Assembly: GCA_002077045.2 (NCBI GenBank)
Contig: KZ111170.1
Coordinates: forward strand, 234,122 to 298,121
From: Rachicladosporium sp. CCFEE 5018
Lineage: Eukaryota; Ascomycota; Dothideomycetes; Cladosporiales; Cladosporiaceae
DNA length: 64,000 nt
Reading direction: 5' to 3'
The notes beneath the pieces are model-generated. The model did not search any database and was not told the origin of the DNA. It worked only from the letters and a program-made list of their open reading frames with translations. Positions 11,310 to 23,417 of this stretch are shown in pieces (position 1 is the stretch's first letter; each line of letters opens with the position of its first letter). A program made the position numbers and the translations under genes.

Positions 11310-12674
11310 AACCAATAGCTGAGGGGTTCAGTTCAAATGTGCGAGACGGTAGAATTCACAGATGTGTTGATGAGGAAGAGATGTATGAGATGAGTGTGTA
11401 GCTAACTACGGACTGCGATACCTCAGTGGCAGACACGCTCAGCTAGAATACCTGAAGACTGCAACGCAGCCCAATCAGCCAAGACTAGATATCAGCTTTT
11501 ATAGTGCAGTGATCGGTGCTGAACCCAACTGGAGCGATCAAGCAAACCCAGGAGCCAGTCAAGTGGCAAAGTAGCCTGCGAGTCCAGCCATTGGCCGTGC
11601 GGACATGCATGTGGTTGGGCGCACAAGCAGCTGTAGCCGATTGCATTGATGTCGTGGCTCGAGTCGGCAGGCTTTCAGGCACTTCTTCACATGGAAAGCA
11701 TATGCATGCCTGAGCACACCCTTACTGTGATGGACCCGGGAGACCTCGGCGGTGATTGTCGGTGAGCTACGATAACGTGTACTGATGCAGCGTTCACCGA
11801 AAGTTCGATCAATGCAAGTTCAAGGAGCCGCACATGCATGCGACGACGTCTTGCTGCGGCGAGCGTTTCCTGCTTGTCGCGCTGCGGGTACGGGTGTACA
11901 TGCGGGTCGTGATGCAGGCCTCAGCCATGTTGCGCTCGCAGTCGAAGCCGGTTTACCACACTGCATCGCACTTGCCACGAATTAATCCATCTTGAAACCT
12001 GCCAGCCTGAGAGATAGATATTTCAATCCCTTCCAGACGTCTACGCACGTGAATATCCAAGACACAAACGTAGAAGCGTGCCGGGGGTCGATGATTGGCG
12101 CGGACCGTTGAACCCGGTCGTGCTGCGCAACGGATTCGAGGAGCTAATCGTGTGGCGGGTTGCTTGAAGCTGCCGGCGGGTAGATTTATCGACTCCGTCA
12201 CCTCTCGATTTCCAGCTTGCATTTGTTGCGGTGTTTGGCAAGAGGAGGGAGTGTGAGTATTGCACATAATACCGCTGCGTCAGTGCATATATCGTATAGT
12301 GGAAAGTGTGAAAAGGCAATCGCTGAAGTGGAGTGAGCGATTGCGCAGACGTCGAACTGAACCTCCAACGGCTTTGCGGTACACACATACCGACCAACGA
12401 TCGATCGCTATCATACACTGCACTCACCACCGCTACCTCGAACAAAGCAATCGCAGCGCCTCACCACGACACAACTCACCAGCCACCGCGCCCCAGCTTC
12501 TCGGTCTCGGCGTCCACTTCGGCAGGCACAGCAGCAAACGGAGACTGTGTAACCAACAACACTCGCACCGTACGCGCCTCGTGCGTACTACCATTGACCG
12601 TTCGCTACTGAACCTCAACATCCGGGACATGCATCGCCACGACCAGACCGCATCGCGGACAACATTCGCCTGAA
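11310..12674. other. intergenic upstream of the large disordered-protein gene
   Basis: About 1.37 kb with no supported gene. The last ~250 bp before the start (from about 12400) is rich in C/A and CACC runs, as is common in fungal 5' leaders. Confidence 0.5.
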
Positions 12675-15600
12675 ATGGGTGTTGACACTCGGAGACCACC
12701 TCTGCCGGCGCCGACTGATATGAGCTCGATGGATGATAGTAGCGCAGTAGGAACCGAAGTCGCGCCTACGGAATTCACCACAAGAACCGACAAGACTCAC
12801 TTTACGATCCCTGATGATGGCCGGCCGATAACCATCGCAACGCACAAGGGTACTGGCAGTAGCGGCAGAGAAGGGCGCCATCACTCAAGGCAGAAGAGCC
12901 AGACTAGTCTGCTGATTGAGTACTTTGAGGCTAGCAAGAGCGACGGTAAGCAAAAGAGCAAGCCGAACGTCAGGGTGCGGGTCACTCCGAGCTCGAGGAA
13001 AAGCAGTCGCGGGAACGACGCTGTGCAGATTACTGGGATCGGCAAGGATCGCAAGCCTTCCTATACGAGGCGGATATCGCTGGGCAGCAAGACTGCAGAG
13101 GTCGCAGGCGCAGAGGGAACGGAGATCTCGCATTCATCAGAGAGTAATCTTTCTGGTCGTCCGCCGATCGAAGTTGAGGTCGTGCACCACGACGGCAGTG
13201 ATATGTCGAACGCACATTCTTCCCGCGGGCTGCTGTATGCCACGAATGACTCCAACATTTCTTCGCTTCCTCCGGACAGCCTGCTCGAAGGACGGTCATA
13301 CAATGACAGCGAGCTCAGCCGCGGCACCGATCTTGACGAGGACCGCACAGTGACCGAGACCGAGCACCTTACTGCGCCAATACACACCCGCGATCGCAGT
13401 GTCAGTCATGAGCGTCTTACACAGAAAGTCATGGAGAAGCTCGGGCAAAGTTCCGGCAAGACGCGCAAGAGCAGTCGATCAAGCCAAGATTACGAGGACG
13501 ATCGCCAGCATAGACGTCGGAAGTCATCAAAGTCGCATCGACTGGATGAAGACGCAGTGAGTGGTGCTGACAGCAGTCTGCTTTCATCGAATCCGACGGC
13601 CAGCCAGCGCTCGTACCGGTCTACGACATCGCAAGGATCGCGTATGACGAATAACCCGAAGTTGCTGGAGATGGTCGAGGATACGATCAAGCGCATGATT
13701 TTGCCGGAAATCAACGCTATCAAGGAGGATCAGAAAGTTGAGCGCAATCACCGCACTTTTGATGAGGGCCGCCATACCTCATCCAAGTATGACGACTATG
13801 AGAGCTCTGGAGTGCATCGAAGTGTCAGCAAGTCATCGAGCACGCCGCATCTCACCAGCAAGCCGAAGGTTGTACTGAATCGAGAAGGCGATGATCCAGG
13901 CACTGTTCTCTCCCGTGGCGACTCCGAGTACCGCAAGACGCGCAAGTCAAGCAGAGATCGACCATCAAGCCGCAAGTCTTCCGGGCGTCACTCTGTAGGC
14001 GACGATGACTACGACGACATTGATCGACAGAAGCGCGCGAACAAGAGCCACACGCTACGGGATGCAGCAGCCGGTGCCATGGTCGGCGGCATCCTCACGA
14101 AAGCAGCGCTGAAGCACCACGACTCTCAAGATGATGTGCATGAACGCAGGAAGAGGCGGAGCAAGAGTCACGGTTCTCGTAGTCGGTCAGCTAGTATCTC
14201 CGAAGCCACAGAGACCTACTCGAGGGGCGAGGTTATCCCGCCGCTACCTATGGCTAGCCATATCAACGACTCGGAGCTCACGCGAGACAGTATTCTGTCT
14301 GCTGATACCGAGATCGCAGAACCGACTACACATGACGTTCGCACACCTGTGCGTGAAGTGTCGAGAGGGTCAGTGGATGCATCGATGTCGCCTGCTTCGT
14401 CTCGGACTCCAACTCGTACTCCCACAGCACGAGGGCTGGGTATGAGCCATGGGAACAATTCCATCGAGAGCTCGCAGAGTATCTCGACGAAGGCGCGCAT
14501 GGCAGCGCTTGGCGCGGCTGGTCTGGGTGGTGCTGCAGCCTTGGCAGCGAGTGGCCGTAGTGATCATCATGTCGATGCTGACGGGTACGGCGTTACATCC
14601 CCCACGCGAGGTATCGCCAGTCCAGCACAGAGCGTTTCCAGCATTCGCAAGCAATATGAGGAGCCTCTTATCCCTGGTGCTCGGCCTGGTAGTGCTACGT
14701 CAAAGTCTTCAGCACACCGCCTGCGTGAGAGCCAGCAGTCGCCAGCATCACTTCGATCCCTCAAATCTTCGCCTAATACCAGGCTGGCGCCTTCGAGGAA
14801 GCAAAGCCAGAATGTCAGCGGAGATGAGTTCATCACACCCTTAGAGCGCCCTGATCCCGAATTCATGCGAGACGGCACATCGACTCCCAACGGTGAGAGC
14901 GTTGAGGATTGGTATGAGCGGCAGCACATGGAGAACGAACGATATCGGGACTCATTCGACGCGACGACAAATCGAACTTCGTATCAGACCAATCCTTACC
15001 CTGAAGATGAAAAGCGATTCTCGACGTTCACTCAGGGCAGCCAAGCCTACTCCGCCGGCGATAGTCTCTCTGACGCGCAAGACATCCGAGGTCTGGGTGC
15101 CAACCCGCAGTATCTACATCCTGAGGGTGTCGAGAGCGCAGTGGCTTCTCTCGTAGATCCTTCGACGCTCAGCAGCAACATGCTGTCCTCATCGCTGGAC
15201 AGCGGCTCGAAAGGCAATGGCACATATAGCGACCGCATGGCGGAGCATCATAGATCTATGGGTCAAGACGATGACGCTGCTTTGTACGAGGGCTCGACAC
15301 TTAGCCAATCCATCCCATCGCAAAACCGCTGGGCTGCGCTGAAGGGTCATGCTGCTGACAATCTCTCCGGCTCGACAAGCAGGGAGAATGTGGATGTCTT
15401 GGATTCGCCACGTCAAAGCGAGTCTCGCAGTCTACATGAATCAAACTCCTATCACGATGATCACGTCAAGCTTGGCGCTAGTGGTCTGCCAATTGCAGAC
15501 GACCCCATGCCCGAGATTGGCCACTTCGACGACACAGGCAGTGAAGTGTCCACGAACCCTTCGATCATCAAGGGACCGCTTGGTGGCGATGCAACGGGCA

Positions 15601-18386
15601 AGGATACATGGCCGTACACGCCTTCGCCGCCGAGATCTGCGCAGGCGATGCGTGAGGCTTCGACTAGCAGGAACGCAAAGTCCGTCAAGAGCTCACATAG
15701 CAAAGAGGCTGCACTGCTTGGGCTTGCTGGCGGCGCTACGGCGATCGCTGCTGTGAAAGGTGTACATGACACGAGGCAGGCGAGCTTCGAGAGTGGCCGT
15801 GAACAGGGAAGAGAGCTTACTCCTGGCACACGCCAACGCGACGCAGCGATGTATCAGCGCGATGGCAAGAGCACGCCTGGTAGCTTGCGATCTCGTGAAG
15901 AGACGTATGATCGCCAAGACAGAGTCGGCTCCGCCGCTGATCATTACGGTGATGAGTACGCTGGCGCCGCCAAAGGCACTCCTGATATCGGCCGCTATGC
16001 AGATAATCGCAATGCCACACCCAATAGCCCAGCAATGCTGCGCGATGAAGGGTACGACACCGCCCACGACCGCTCTGCTGGTGCTCTCACACCAAGACAG
16101 TACAGCAAAGAGGACGTCAACGCCTATCACCGCGCCATGAACGGTGTAGATGGCGACGAGGACCCCTTCCTCGGCGACCCACGCCACAAGCGAAACGTCA
16201 GTGGCAACTCACACGGCATGGCATCGCCACTGTACGACAGTTCGACTGGTAAAGGCGTCGAAAACATCGCCTCGAAAGACATCGTCGCCCTCATGGACCA
16301 TCTTACTGTACGCGACATGCAGCGAAATGCCCGCGACACCGAGATCTTGGTTACGCTCGTCCGCAGTGGCGCTGAGATGCGCGAAGAATTCGAAGCCATG
16401 AAGCGCTTCATCAAAGTGCAGGACGAGAGGATCATGCAGAACACTGACAAGGATGCTGACCAGACTGTTCAGCGCGTGCTGGGTGGTCCGCGACCGCAGC
16501 CAGCCACTAGCTCGCCGCGCACACCCAGACTGGGCTCAACTGAAGACACCCAGACGAAGCGTAAGGGCGTGCTGAGGCGCGCACTCAAGGGTCTGACTGG
16601 TGGGAAGAGCGCAAATGATCTGGCGAAGATCGAGGAGATGCTCATGCAAGTCCTGGATAATGTTGAAGATTTGAAGCATCAGGGTGTCACGCCTAGAGGT
16701 GGCAAGTCAATGTACACGAACGAGAGCATGGACTCGTATGAGAAGTTGCGTTCAGCACCGGATCCGGGTTATGAGCCTGAAGGCGCCGCTGGGACGAATA
16801 GTACGGCTAGCCACTCGGGCAATTTGTCAGTGCGCAGTCCAAGGAATGAGAAGCAGCAGTTCCACTCAGGGTATAACGGCCGGCCTGGCTCTGTGAATCG
16901 CGTCAGTACTGTACTGGAGGCTGATGAAGATGGAGATTCCTACCTGGAGCCTCACGAGCGTCGCGTCTTGGAGAATCAGTTTGAGCATAACGAGCGCTTA
17001 CTGACGCCTACTCAAGACGACGTTCGTGGCGTGCGGGGCTTGTCGCCTACCCATACTCCGCCTCAGACTGCCTATCACGGTGCGCAACACGATCTGACTC
17101 CGAAGTTTGCCAATGACAAGCAACGCAAGCATCAGAGCGCGGGATCCTCGATCTTTGCTGCTCCTGTGCCAAAGATCTCGCGCTGGTCGAAGACGACGTC
17201 GAGCTCAGCGGCGCCAGATCCAGCGACACTTGACAGTCCGAACGTCGCTAAGCAGCAGCGACCGAGATCGCAGGCTTCGCAGTCAGCTTCGAGCATGCAG
17301 AGCTACGATGATGACTACGACAGCCTTCGCAGCTCTCGGAAGTCAGTGCCACGTGATCACAATGCAGAAACCCGCAGCATCCGCAGCCAAGCGAGCCGCC
17401 TTACCCGCACGCCCTCGCCTCTCATACCCTCCGAAGCGTCCTACAGAGACGACGATCCCCCTATCTCACCAGTGCATGAAGAAGCCAGCACACCTCCCTT
17501 CGATGACCCGAAGTACCAAGCTCACCGCAATTCCCTCCTCCTACAACACCCACAGCCCCGTCAAGGCCCTACATCACGGCACCAGAACGCGCTCGAGACC
17601 AAGGCACACGACTTCGGCGACAGCGGCACAAACTCCGATCTCTCCCAGCGCACAGTCTCCGACTTCGACCCCGCGCAATGGGGTTCCACCGGCGCCGTAG
17701 CGCTAAGCCGCCAGCGTTTCAGCGAGCCTATCAGCCCGCAGAGCCTCAATAGCCCTGTCGCCGGACGCGATGGTCCGCTCATACCGCCACTCAAAGTGCA
17801 GTCACAAGCTGCAGCGGCTCCGCAGCAGCAGAAGAGCTGGGAGCAGGATGCTGAGGAGGATGAGGAAGACGACTGGGAGCCGGAGTATAGTAAGAGTGGG
17901 TTTGCGCGGAATGCGGGGTCGGCGCAAAAGAGTAATATGTATTATTCGAGTCCGCTGGGGAGTGGGCATTTGCTGGAGCCAATTCAGGAGGTGCGGTATA
18001 GTCTTGAGACGGACTCTGGGCATGTAAGTTCATTCTCTCTCCCGCGTCTATGCTCGACAGTGAGTACTTGCTGACGCAGATCCCGCAGATCTCGCCCGAG
18101 CCCCAAGTCGCCCGCGCGGTTGATATGCGCGGTTCCGCGCAGCAGCGGCGCAATATCACGGGGCCTCGGCCAATGGGTTCCAGGAGTCCTGGACCAGGTG
18201 CGAGCAGTGGTGCGAAGCTAGTTGATACGGGTGTGACTGGTGGGACTATCAGGAGGAAGCCTGTCAGGGGAAGTCAAGGTACGTGAGAGAATCCAACCAG
18301 GGTTAGTAGGATGCAAGACTTACGCGCATATCGCAGCGAGTGTTGAGAGTTTGGAGAGCTTGAAGAGTGAGACGTACTTGCACTGA
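12675..18386 (+). CDS. very large intrinsically disordered protein with three Ala/Gly hydrophobic segments
   Basis: An 1865-residue protein without a catalytic domain that I recognise. Exons: 12675-18023, 18080-18278, 18337-18386 (phases 0 and 1); the last exon encodes only SVESLESLKSETYLH. Almost the whole chain is charged and Ser-rich (many RKSS, SRGS, SHSK motifs), suggesting heavy phosphorylation. Three short hydrophobic Ala/Gly-rich segments stand out: DAAAGAMVGGILTKAALKHH (about residue 463), ARMAALGAAGLGGAAALAAS (about 609) and EAALLGLAGGATAIAAVKG (about 1010). A more ordered, acidic/basic region lies at about 1195-1260 (DIVALMDHLTVRDMQRN ... MREEFEAMKRFIKVQDERI), probably helical or coiled coil, with another at about 1305-1340. 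Such layout occurs in fungal scaffold proteins at septa or the cell cortex, but assignment to Leashin or another named family is speculation. Weak internal acceptors near 18060 make the first junction slightly uncertain. Confidence 0.85.
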
Positions 18387-19400
18387 GGTGACGAGGATGA
18401 ATTTGGCTTGCAGAAATTGGATGGCGTTCGCTGGCGGCTTGAAGATGTGTGCGCTTGGATGCTGAACACTGGGACGACGCAAGAAGACAGCACATACCTA
18501 CGCTGAACAGATCAGGACATGGCTTGACATGATACTGCAGGCTTCACGACTGTTGATAGGTGTACATGACCTCATCATCGTCACAACTTGACACTACCTT
18601 TCCATGTCTCACAGTAAGTTCCACTGACACGTCTATGTTCCCCTCTCTACCGGTAAGATCTCTGCTTTATGATTATCGCCTTCACGCCATATCCATTGCT
18701 GTGTTCTCCACAGTCAAGCGAGACATGAAGGGCGCATGCCGGGGTTTCACGACATACCGGGCGTGCCCTGAGAGTACACAGCGCAGCCGTCGCGTGACGC
18801 TCCCGGACGCAACTCTGGACCTGGCGCCTTACCACTGGGCCAATTTTTCCGATGGGAGGGAGGGGGGTGGAGAGGTTGATAGCCGTATTGGTTTGCTGCT
18901 AGCAAGAGCGGCGACGGAGGAGGGTACGCAGGTGCGGTCACAGAATCATTGTTCTTTTGCAGTAATGGGATGTTGAGTTTTGGCCGTATATGCAGACACC
19001 CCAGATGTCAACGAAGAAGTATGTCGTACAGCCGTTTTCAAGTGAAGGCTTCCGTCGGATTTGGGTCACCAGGTACTGGTCATCGCCATTGTCCTTCATG
19101 TTCGAAGTCGTCGAGCGTGGACTTCGTCAACATATGCACGAGATGAACCGTTGTATCTTGGACGAAAAGAGTAGAAAGGATCGATCTGTGGGACATCACA
19201 TTCCACATCTTAGCCAGCGTGCACGGTGTCGTGTGTAAGCACAATGTGTCAGGAGGGAATCGTACAAGTGAAGTGAGAAGACGCGCACCAACTCATGCTG
19301 ACTAAGGCCAGTGGCTCCGGATGTTCCAGCGCATCGACCACGCTCTGACAAGTCACATCCGATATCACGACTGTCGTTGACACCTCGCCGGGAGGTCCTG
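18387..19400. other. intergenic between disordered protein and ABZ2-like gene
   Basis: About 1 kb with no supported gene; presumably the terminator of the upstream gene and the promoter of the downstream one. Open frames here are short and not protein-like. Confidence 0.5.
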
Positions 19401-20216
19401 ATGGCTCTGGAAGCTAGTCAAGCAACAGACGAGCGTTATGTTTTCACCACGCTGAGGTATGACCCTGCTTTATGTCGGGACGATGCGAACACTGCCGCTT
19501 CAGCTGGGTACCAATCTCCAGTCTACCTGGTCTCGCAGCACTGCGATCGCTTGCAGGAAGCTGCTGAAGCGCTGTGGTCGGCGGGAGATCATCAATCGCA
19601 GACTTCTCACGCATTGAGCCCAGATCAGCTGGTAGAGACTTGTACCCAGCATCTGGCCACGTTATTGGATACGCATGACCAATCGGCAGTCTTCCGCATG
19701 TCTCTTGCGCTCCATTATGATGGCCAACTTATTATCAGAAGTGCGAGCAGTGTACAGTCTCCCGGCTCCTGCCTTTTCCCAGCTACTCTTGACACCACCT
19801 TGCCTACACAGTGGACTGCAATCCTTGACTCCCAAGCTACGGCATCATCGATCGACTGCAGCTTCAAGACTTCCGATCGGACTGCGTATGACACAGCTAG
19901 GGAGCGAGCTGGTATCGGATCTCTGATCGCGCGCCCTGGCATCACTGCTGCGGTGCAGAAGGAAGTCCTGCTGTTCGGTCCCACTGGCAATATCATGGAT
20001 GCCTCAATCACCACGCCATACTTCTTCCAGTCGGGCCGCTGGGTGACGCCGCCCGCCAGTTCTGGAGGCCAGCAAGGTACGACACGGCGCTGGGCGTTGA
20101 GTCAGCACTTGTGCGTAGAGGAGGCCATGTCGAAGGACTCGCTGCGAGATGGCGAGGTGATTTGGCTGAGCAACGCTTTCCGTGGGTTTTTCGCGGCTAA
20201 TGTGCAGCTGGGTTGA
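19401..20216 (+). CDS. ABZ2: aminodeoxychorismate lyase (class IV PLP enzyme)
   Basis: A 271-residue member of the fold-type IV aminotransferase family, matching fungal Abz2, which releases pyruvate from 4-amino-4-deoxychorismate to give p-aminobenzoate for folate synthesis; cytosolic. Evidence: the N-terminal YVFTTLRYDP, the SFKTSDRTAYDTAR segment with the expected PLP-binding Lys, and the substrate-side block EVLLFGPTGNIMDASITTPYFF followed by a Gly-rich PPASSGGQQGTTRRWAL, all in family order. The ATG at 19401 is preferred to the one at 19311 because the family begins near ERYVFTTLRYD; the upstream choice adds 30 basic, unconserved residues. Single exon. Its last 20 bp overlap the 3' end of a spliced gene on the other strand. 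Confidence 0.85.
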   Translation: MALEASQATDERYVFTTLRYDPALCRDDANTAASAGYQSPVYLVSQHCDRLQEAAEALWSAGDHQSQTSHALSPDQLVETCTQHLATLLDTHDQSAVFRMSLALHYDGQLIIRSASSVQSPGSCLFPATLDTTLPTQWTAILDSQATASSIDCSFKTSDRTAYDTARERAGIGSLIARPGITAAVQKEVLLFGPTGNIMDASITTPYFFQSGRWVTPPASSGGQQGTTRRWALSQHLCVEEAMSKDSLRDGEVIWLSNAFRGFFAANVQLG

Positions 20217-20864
20217 GACACGGAGATGCTCTGTCGCTGCCGCCGTATCCCTCATCTTCCTCCACGTCCATTTTCGCTTCATCCTGGACGTTGACCCGCT
20301 GCATCTCGAGCATCTCCGCCGTTCCACTGTCACACTGCTGTGCGAGTATCGCATGTTGCTCATCGTATCGATCAGCTCCTACTCGGGACGGTCGTGGTCC
20401 GCGTCTTGAGATTCTATCACTCCTTGCTGGCGCAGACATCGATTGCAAAATCAGCTGTGCCAGACGCTGACGGTTATCAATCGATTCGAATGACGCGTAC
20501 GCAACAGCTGCGCGTATCATTGCTATCTTGCAGTGAAGAGGGAAGGGATCGTCGCTGGCAGACCATGCTGCATATTTCTCACATGGTGGTGCCTGAGTGG
20601 TCGTCCGAGGAGACACTAAGTACAGGGAGTTGTTCTGGAGGGCATCTCCGTGCCCGTGTCTGCTCTGACCCAGCGTCTGGTAGAAGTCTTGCGCTTGTTC
20701 GGCACGGATGGCGTTGATGAAGTGCTGCTCGCCGGTCTATCAGGCTGTCAGAAACGTGCTCGAGATTGAAGGAGATAACAGAACCCTACCCTCTGTGCTG
20801 TGGAAGCAGTGTTATGTGCTTTCAAGTTGGCTTCCGACAGTGGGAATTGCTTTTGAGCGGCCAT
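20197..20864 (-). CDS. conserved-looking unknown protein, two exons
   Basis: Not recognised. A 204-residue protein is built from exons 20790-20864 and 20197-20736, joined in phase 0 by a 53-bp intron with GTAGGG donor and CTGATAG acceptor. It starts MAAQKQFPLSEANLKAHNTA; the second exon continues TGEQHFINAIRAEQAQDFYQ and includes CEKYAAWSASDDPFPLHCKI, then a run of Ala, Ile and Gln-rich helix-like sequence (AAVAYASFESIDNRQRLAQL). The C-terminal third is Arg-rich, then acidic (DEAKMDVEEDEGYGG). The open second exon is much longer than chance and reads as helical, soluble protein. Its stop lies inside the ABZ2 coding end, so the two genes overlap tail to tail by 20 bp. No function assigned. Confidence 0.6.
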
Positions 20865-21596
20865 CGTCACAATCTAAGCGCCTGCCGTGTTCGTGGCTTG
20901 CAGGAGGCGCCCGTAGTGCATGCGCTTGTGGGATATGCACCTCTGCCGATCGATGTATGTCACTCTAACGAAAGGGATTAATGCAAGAGAGGTAGACAGT
21001 GTGGGCTTGCTGATGATCAGACGTGTACACCACGGTGACTCCGGCGTAGAAGACAAGAAATGGAATGAAGAAACCAAGATCGGCGGTAGCAGATTTCTTA
21101 AATGCTCCTCGAGCGCGACTACTCAGTCAAGCGATCTGCCTGCTTCACACATCCGGCAAGCTGCATAGCTCCGCTTGGAGGTTCCTCTCAGACACTGCGC
21201 CCTCTTTGTGGGCCACTGTACTTATCCCCGAGCGGTCGACATGGCGCGAGACTCGCTCCCCTTGTGCTGCGGCCCGTCCGCAGCACAGAGACATTTGTGA
21301 TGAGACGTACATACGGGATGGCCCATGCGACTCAGTATCACGCATGCAAGTGCTGAACAGCGATGGCAGTGGGACCCGCCTTCGACAAGGGCGCGGAATG
21401 CTGCGCTCGCTTTGTCGCCCTGATGTGCCGCTACGCTCTGCGTCCACCGAGCGCTATCACGCAAAGATCGCGCTGCAGGGTGAAGCGCCGTATCGTGCGT
21501 TAGCGTTGCGCGTGGTGTCCTGCGCGAGCATATGACACTATCCCACGCGGCACGAGTACAGTACAACGACCCTGCGAACCTTATGCCAGTACTTCC
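20865..21596. other. end of contig 1, no supported gene
   Basis: Probable promoter of the minus-strand unknown gene, then unassigned sequence up to the N gap. The open frames here are not protein-like. Confidence 0.5.
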
Positions 21597-21696
21597 NNNN
21601 NNNNNNNNNNNNNNNNNNNNNNNNNNNNNNNNNNNNNNNNNNNNNNNNNNNNNNNNNNNNNNNNNNNNNNNNNNNNNNNNNNNNNNNNNNNNNNNN
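21597..21696. other. assembly gap, 100 N
   Basis: Exactly 100 N, the conventional size for a scaffold gap of unknown length. Any reading frame across it is artificial. Confidence 0.98.
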
Positions 21697-21804
21697 TCGG
21701 GGCTGCGCACCTCCAAACCTAGGGTCTCTCGGATCCGGCTGTCCGGAAGTGGGAGCTGATGCAATGCATCAGTGCGCGCCCTGCTGAGTCTCACGCCCGC
21801 ACAT

Positions 21805-23417
21805 TCAGCGATACTTACGACGAGCACCACCACCACCACCACCGTACGGATCATTGTAGCCGGGACCGGGCGGCGCGCCCGACATCCCATATGGACTGCG
21901 AGAGTCAGCCGATCTGCCCATGTCAGACGGCCGAGTGTCTGCGAACCTCTGTTGTGGCGGACTGGCGAGGTGCTCGCGACCGAGCGGCACACTGACGGTC
22001 GCAGCCGGGCTAGGGTAAGCGTACCTGGGATCCTGTGGGTAGTCCTGTGCAAATCGTGGGTCCCTTGGGTCTCGAACATCCCTTGGATCCCGAACTTCTC
22101 TCATGTCACGGTCCCGAGTATCGCGTGGGTCACGCTGGTCACGCAGGTCGCGTGGATCACGGATATCTCTTGGATCGGCGCCACGGAGCTCACGCGGGTC
22201 TCGGACTTCTCGAGAGTCGCGGATGTCTCGAGGATCCCGACCATCGCGCATTTCCCGAGCGTCGCGAATATCTCTGGGGTCGCGAATGTCTCTGGGGTCA
22301 CGAATGTCACGTGGATCCCTGTCACGTGGGTCCCTCAGATCGGGTCCGCGCAGCTGTGGTGGTCCTCCATAAGCGCCAAAGGCTGCAGGATCAGCTCTTG
22401 CAGTCAAGCCTGACTGGTCGAGTGCAGAGATGGGGATGTACTGATTACCGCGTCTCACGTAACCTGGTGGAGCACCATCATTTGCTGGCGGAGCGAAGCC
22501 ACCACGTCCGTAGTCCATGTCCTGTCCAAACCCAGCTGGCGCAGCAGCGCGACCATAACCTGGTGCTTCTGCTCCGGCGTAGGCCTGCCTAGGATCTGTC
22601 TGATAAGCTCTGCTGTCCTGGCCATACCGGGGGTCCCGAGGGTCTATGGCGGGTCCGCCGCGATCACCCGCAAGCTGTCTGTCCTGATAACGAGGCGCCG
22701 GAGGATCAACGTCCATATGATCATCATAACGGTCGACGGGAGCACGGCCTACAGGGGCTCGGTCCATAGGCATCCGGTCCATGGGCATCCTGTCCATTGG
22801 CATCCGGTCCACAATTCTGTCGCCTGACGGTCTACCTTGTGGCATCCTGTCCGATCCCCTCTCTGGCATGCGCTCCCTGGCTGCGGCTGCAGCGTACATG
22901 GCATCCGTGGACGGTGAAGATCGAGCACGACCCTGTCCTGGGAGGGCCCGTTCGATTGCTGCACTTTGGGCAGCCGATCCCTCGTAGCCGGCGCCTGCTT
23001 TTGAGTTAGGTACTATGATCCCTTTTATATGTGGTAAGTCTGGGCTGTGACTACCTCGTTGTCCGGTAACGCGCTGTTCCGCGACCCAGCGAGCAGAGTC
23101 GGCCTTGAGATCGGAGATCATGGCCTAGTGGACTTGTTAGTGATAGTCCGGACTCTGTACCAGTCATGACAGACGCACTGTAGTCAAATTTCTGTAAGCC
23201 TTGATCCAATAGCCAGGCACACCCTGCAGTGACGTTAGTGACTTGGTCAACGCCGGAGAGGGAGAGATGCTCGAACCGCGTATGACCCAGTACCCAGTCC
23301 GGGGCGTGCAGTGGCATCATTACCGAGATATCTCTGGATGTCCGTGGTGATGACATGGCGATCTATGCCGGTACCTGGCACGAACCACGAGCGTTCAACA
23401 TCTCCGGCTGGAGGCAT
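21805..23417 (-). CDS. RfeG-like putative transcription factor, copy A
   Basis: Resembles fungal proteins annotated as transcription factor RfeG. Proposed exons are 23277-23417, 23179-23223 and 21805-23124 (501 residues, all phase 0). The conserved N-terminal block is present: ERSWFVPGTGIDRHVITTDI, RYLGNDATARPG, then GVPGYWIKAYRNLTT and AMISDLKADSARWVAEQR. The rest is low complexity: MPMDR repeats (about 155-175), a long run of RDPRDIRDPRD-type repeats (about 335-415), and a Gly-rich end. The ATG at 23417 is the first in-frame ATG of the conserved block; the upstream CT-rich stretch near 23830-23900 looks like a transcribed leader, so 5' non-coding exons are likely. The first intron needs a weak GTTCG donor (seen in both copies); the only better-looking GT sites are out of phase. 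Function in transcription is by name only. Confidence 0.78.

Noticed and set aside
21823..21842. CACCAC trinucleotide run considered as a microsatellite
   Set aside because: It is the antisense of the poly-Gly codons at the RfeG-like C-terminus and needs no other explanation.
21222..22079. Long minus-strand frame running through the first N gap
   Set aside because: It crosses unknown sequence and overlaps the RfeG-like 3' end out of frame; composition is not protein-like.
22035..22592. Plus-strand frames with Ser/Arg/Gly repeats opposite the RfeG-like gene
   Set aside because: They are the antisense of the RDPRD codon repeat and carry no independent support.
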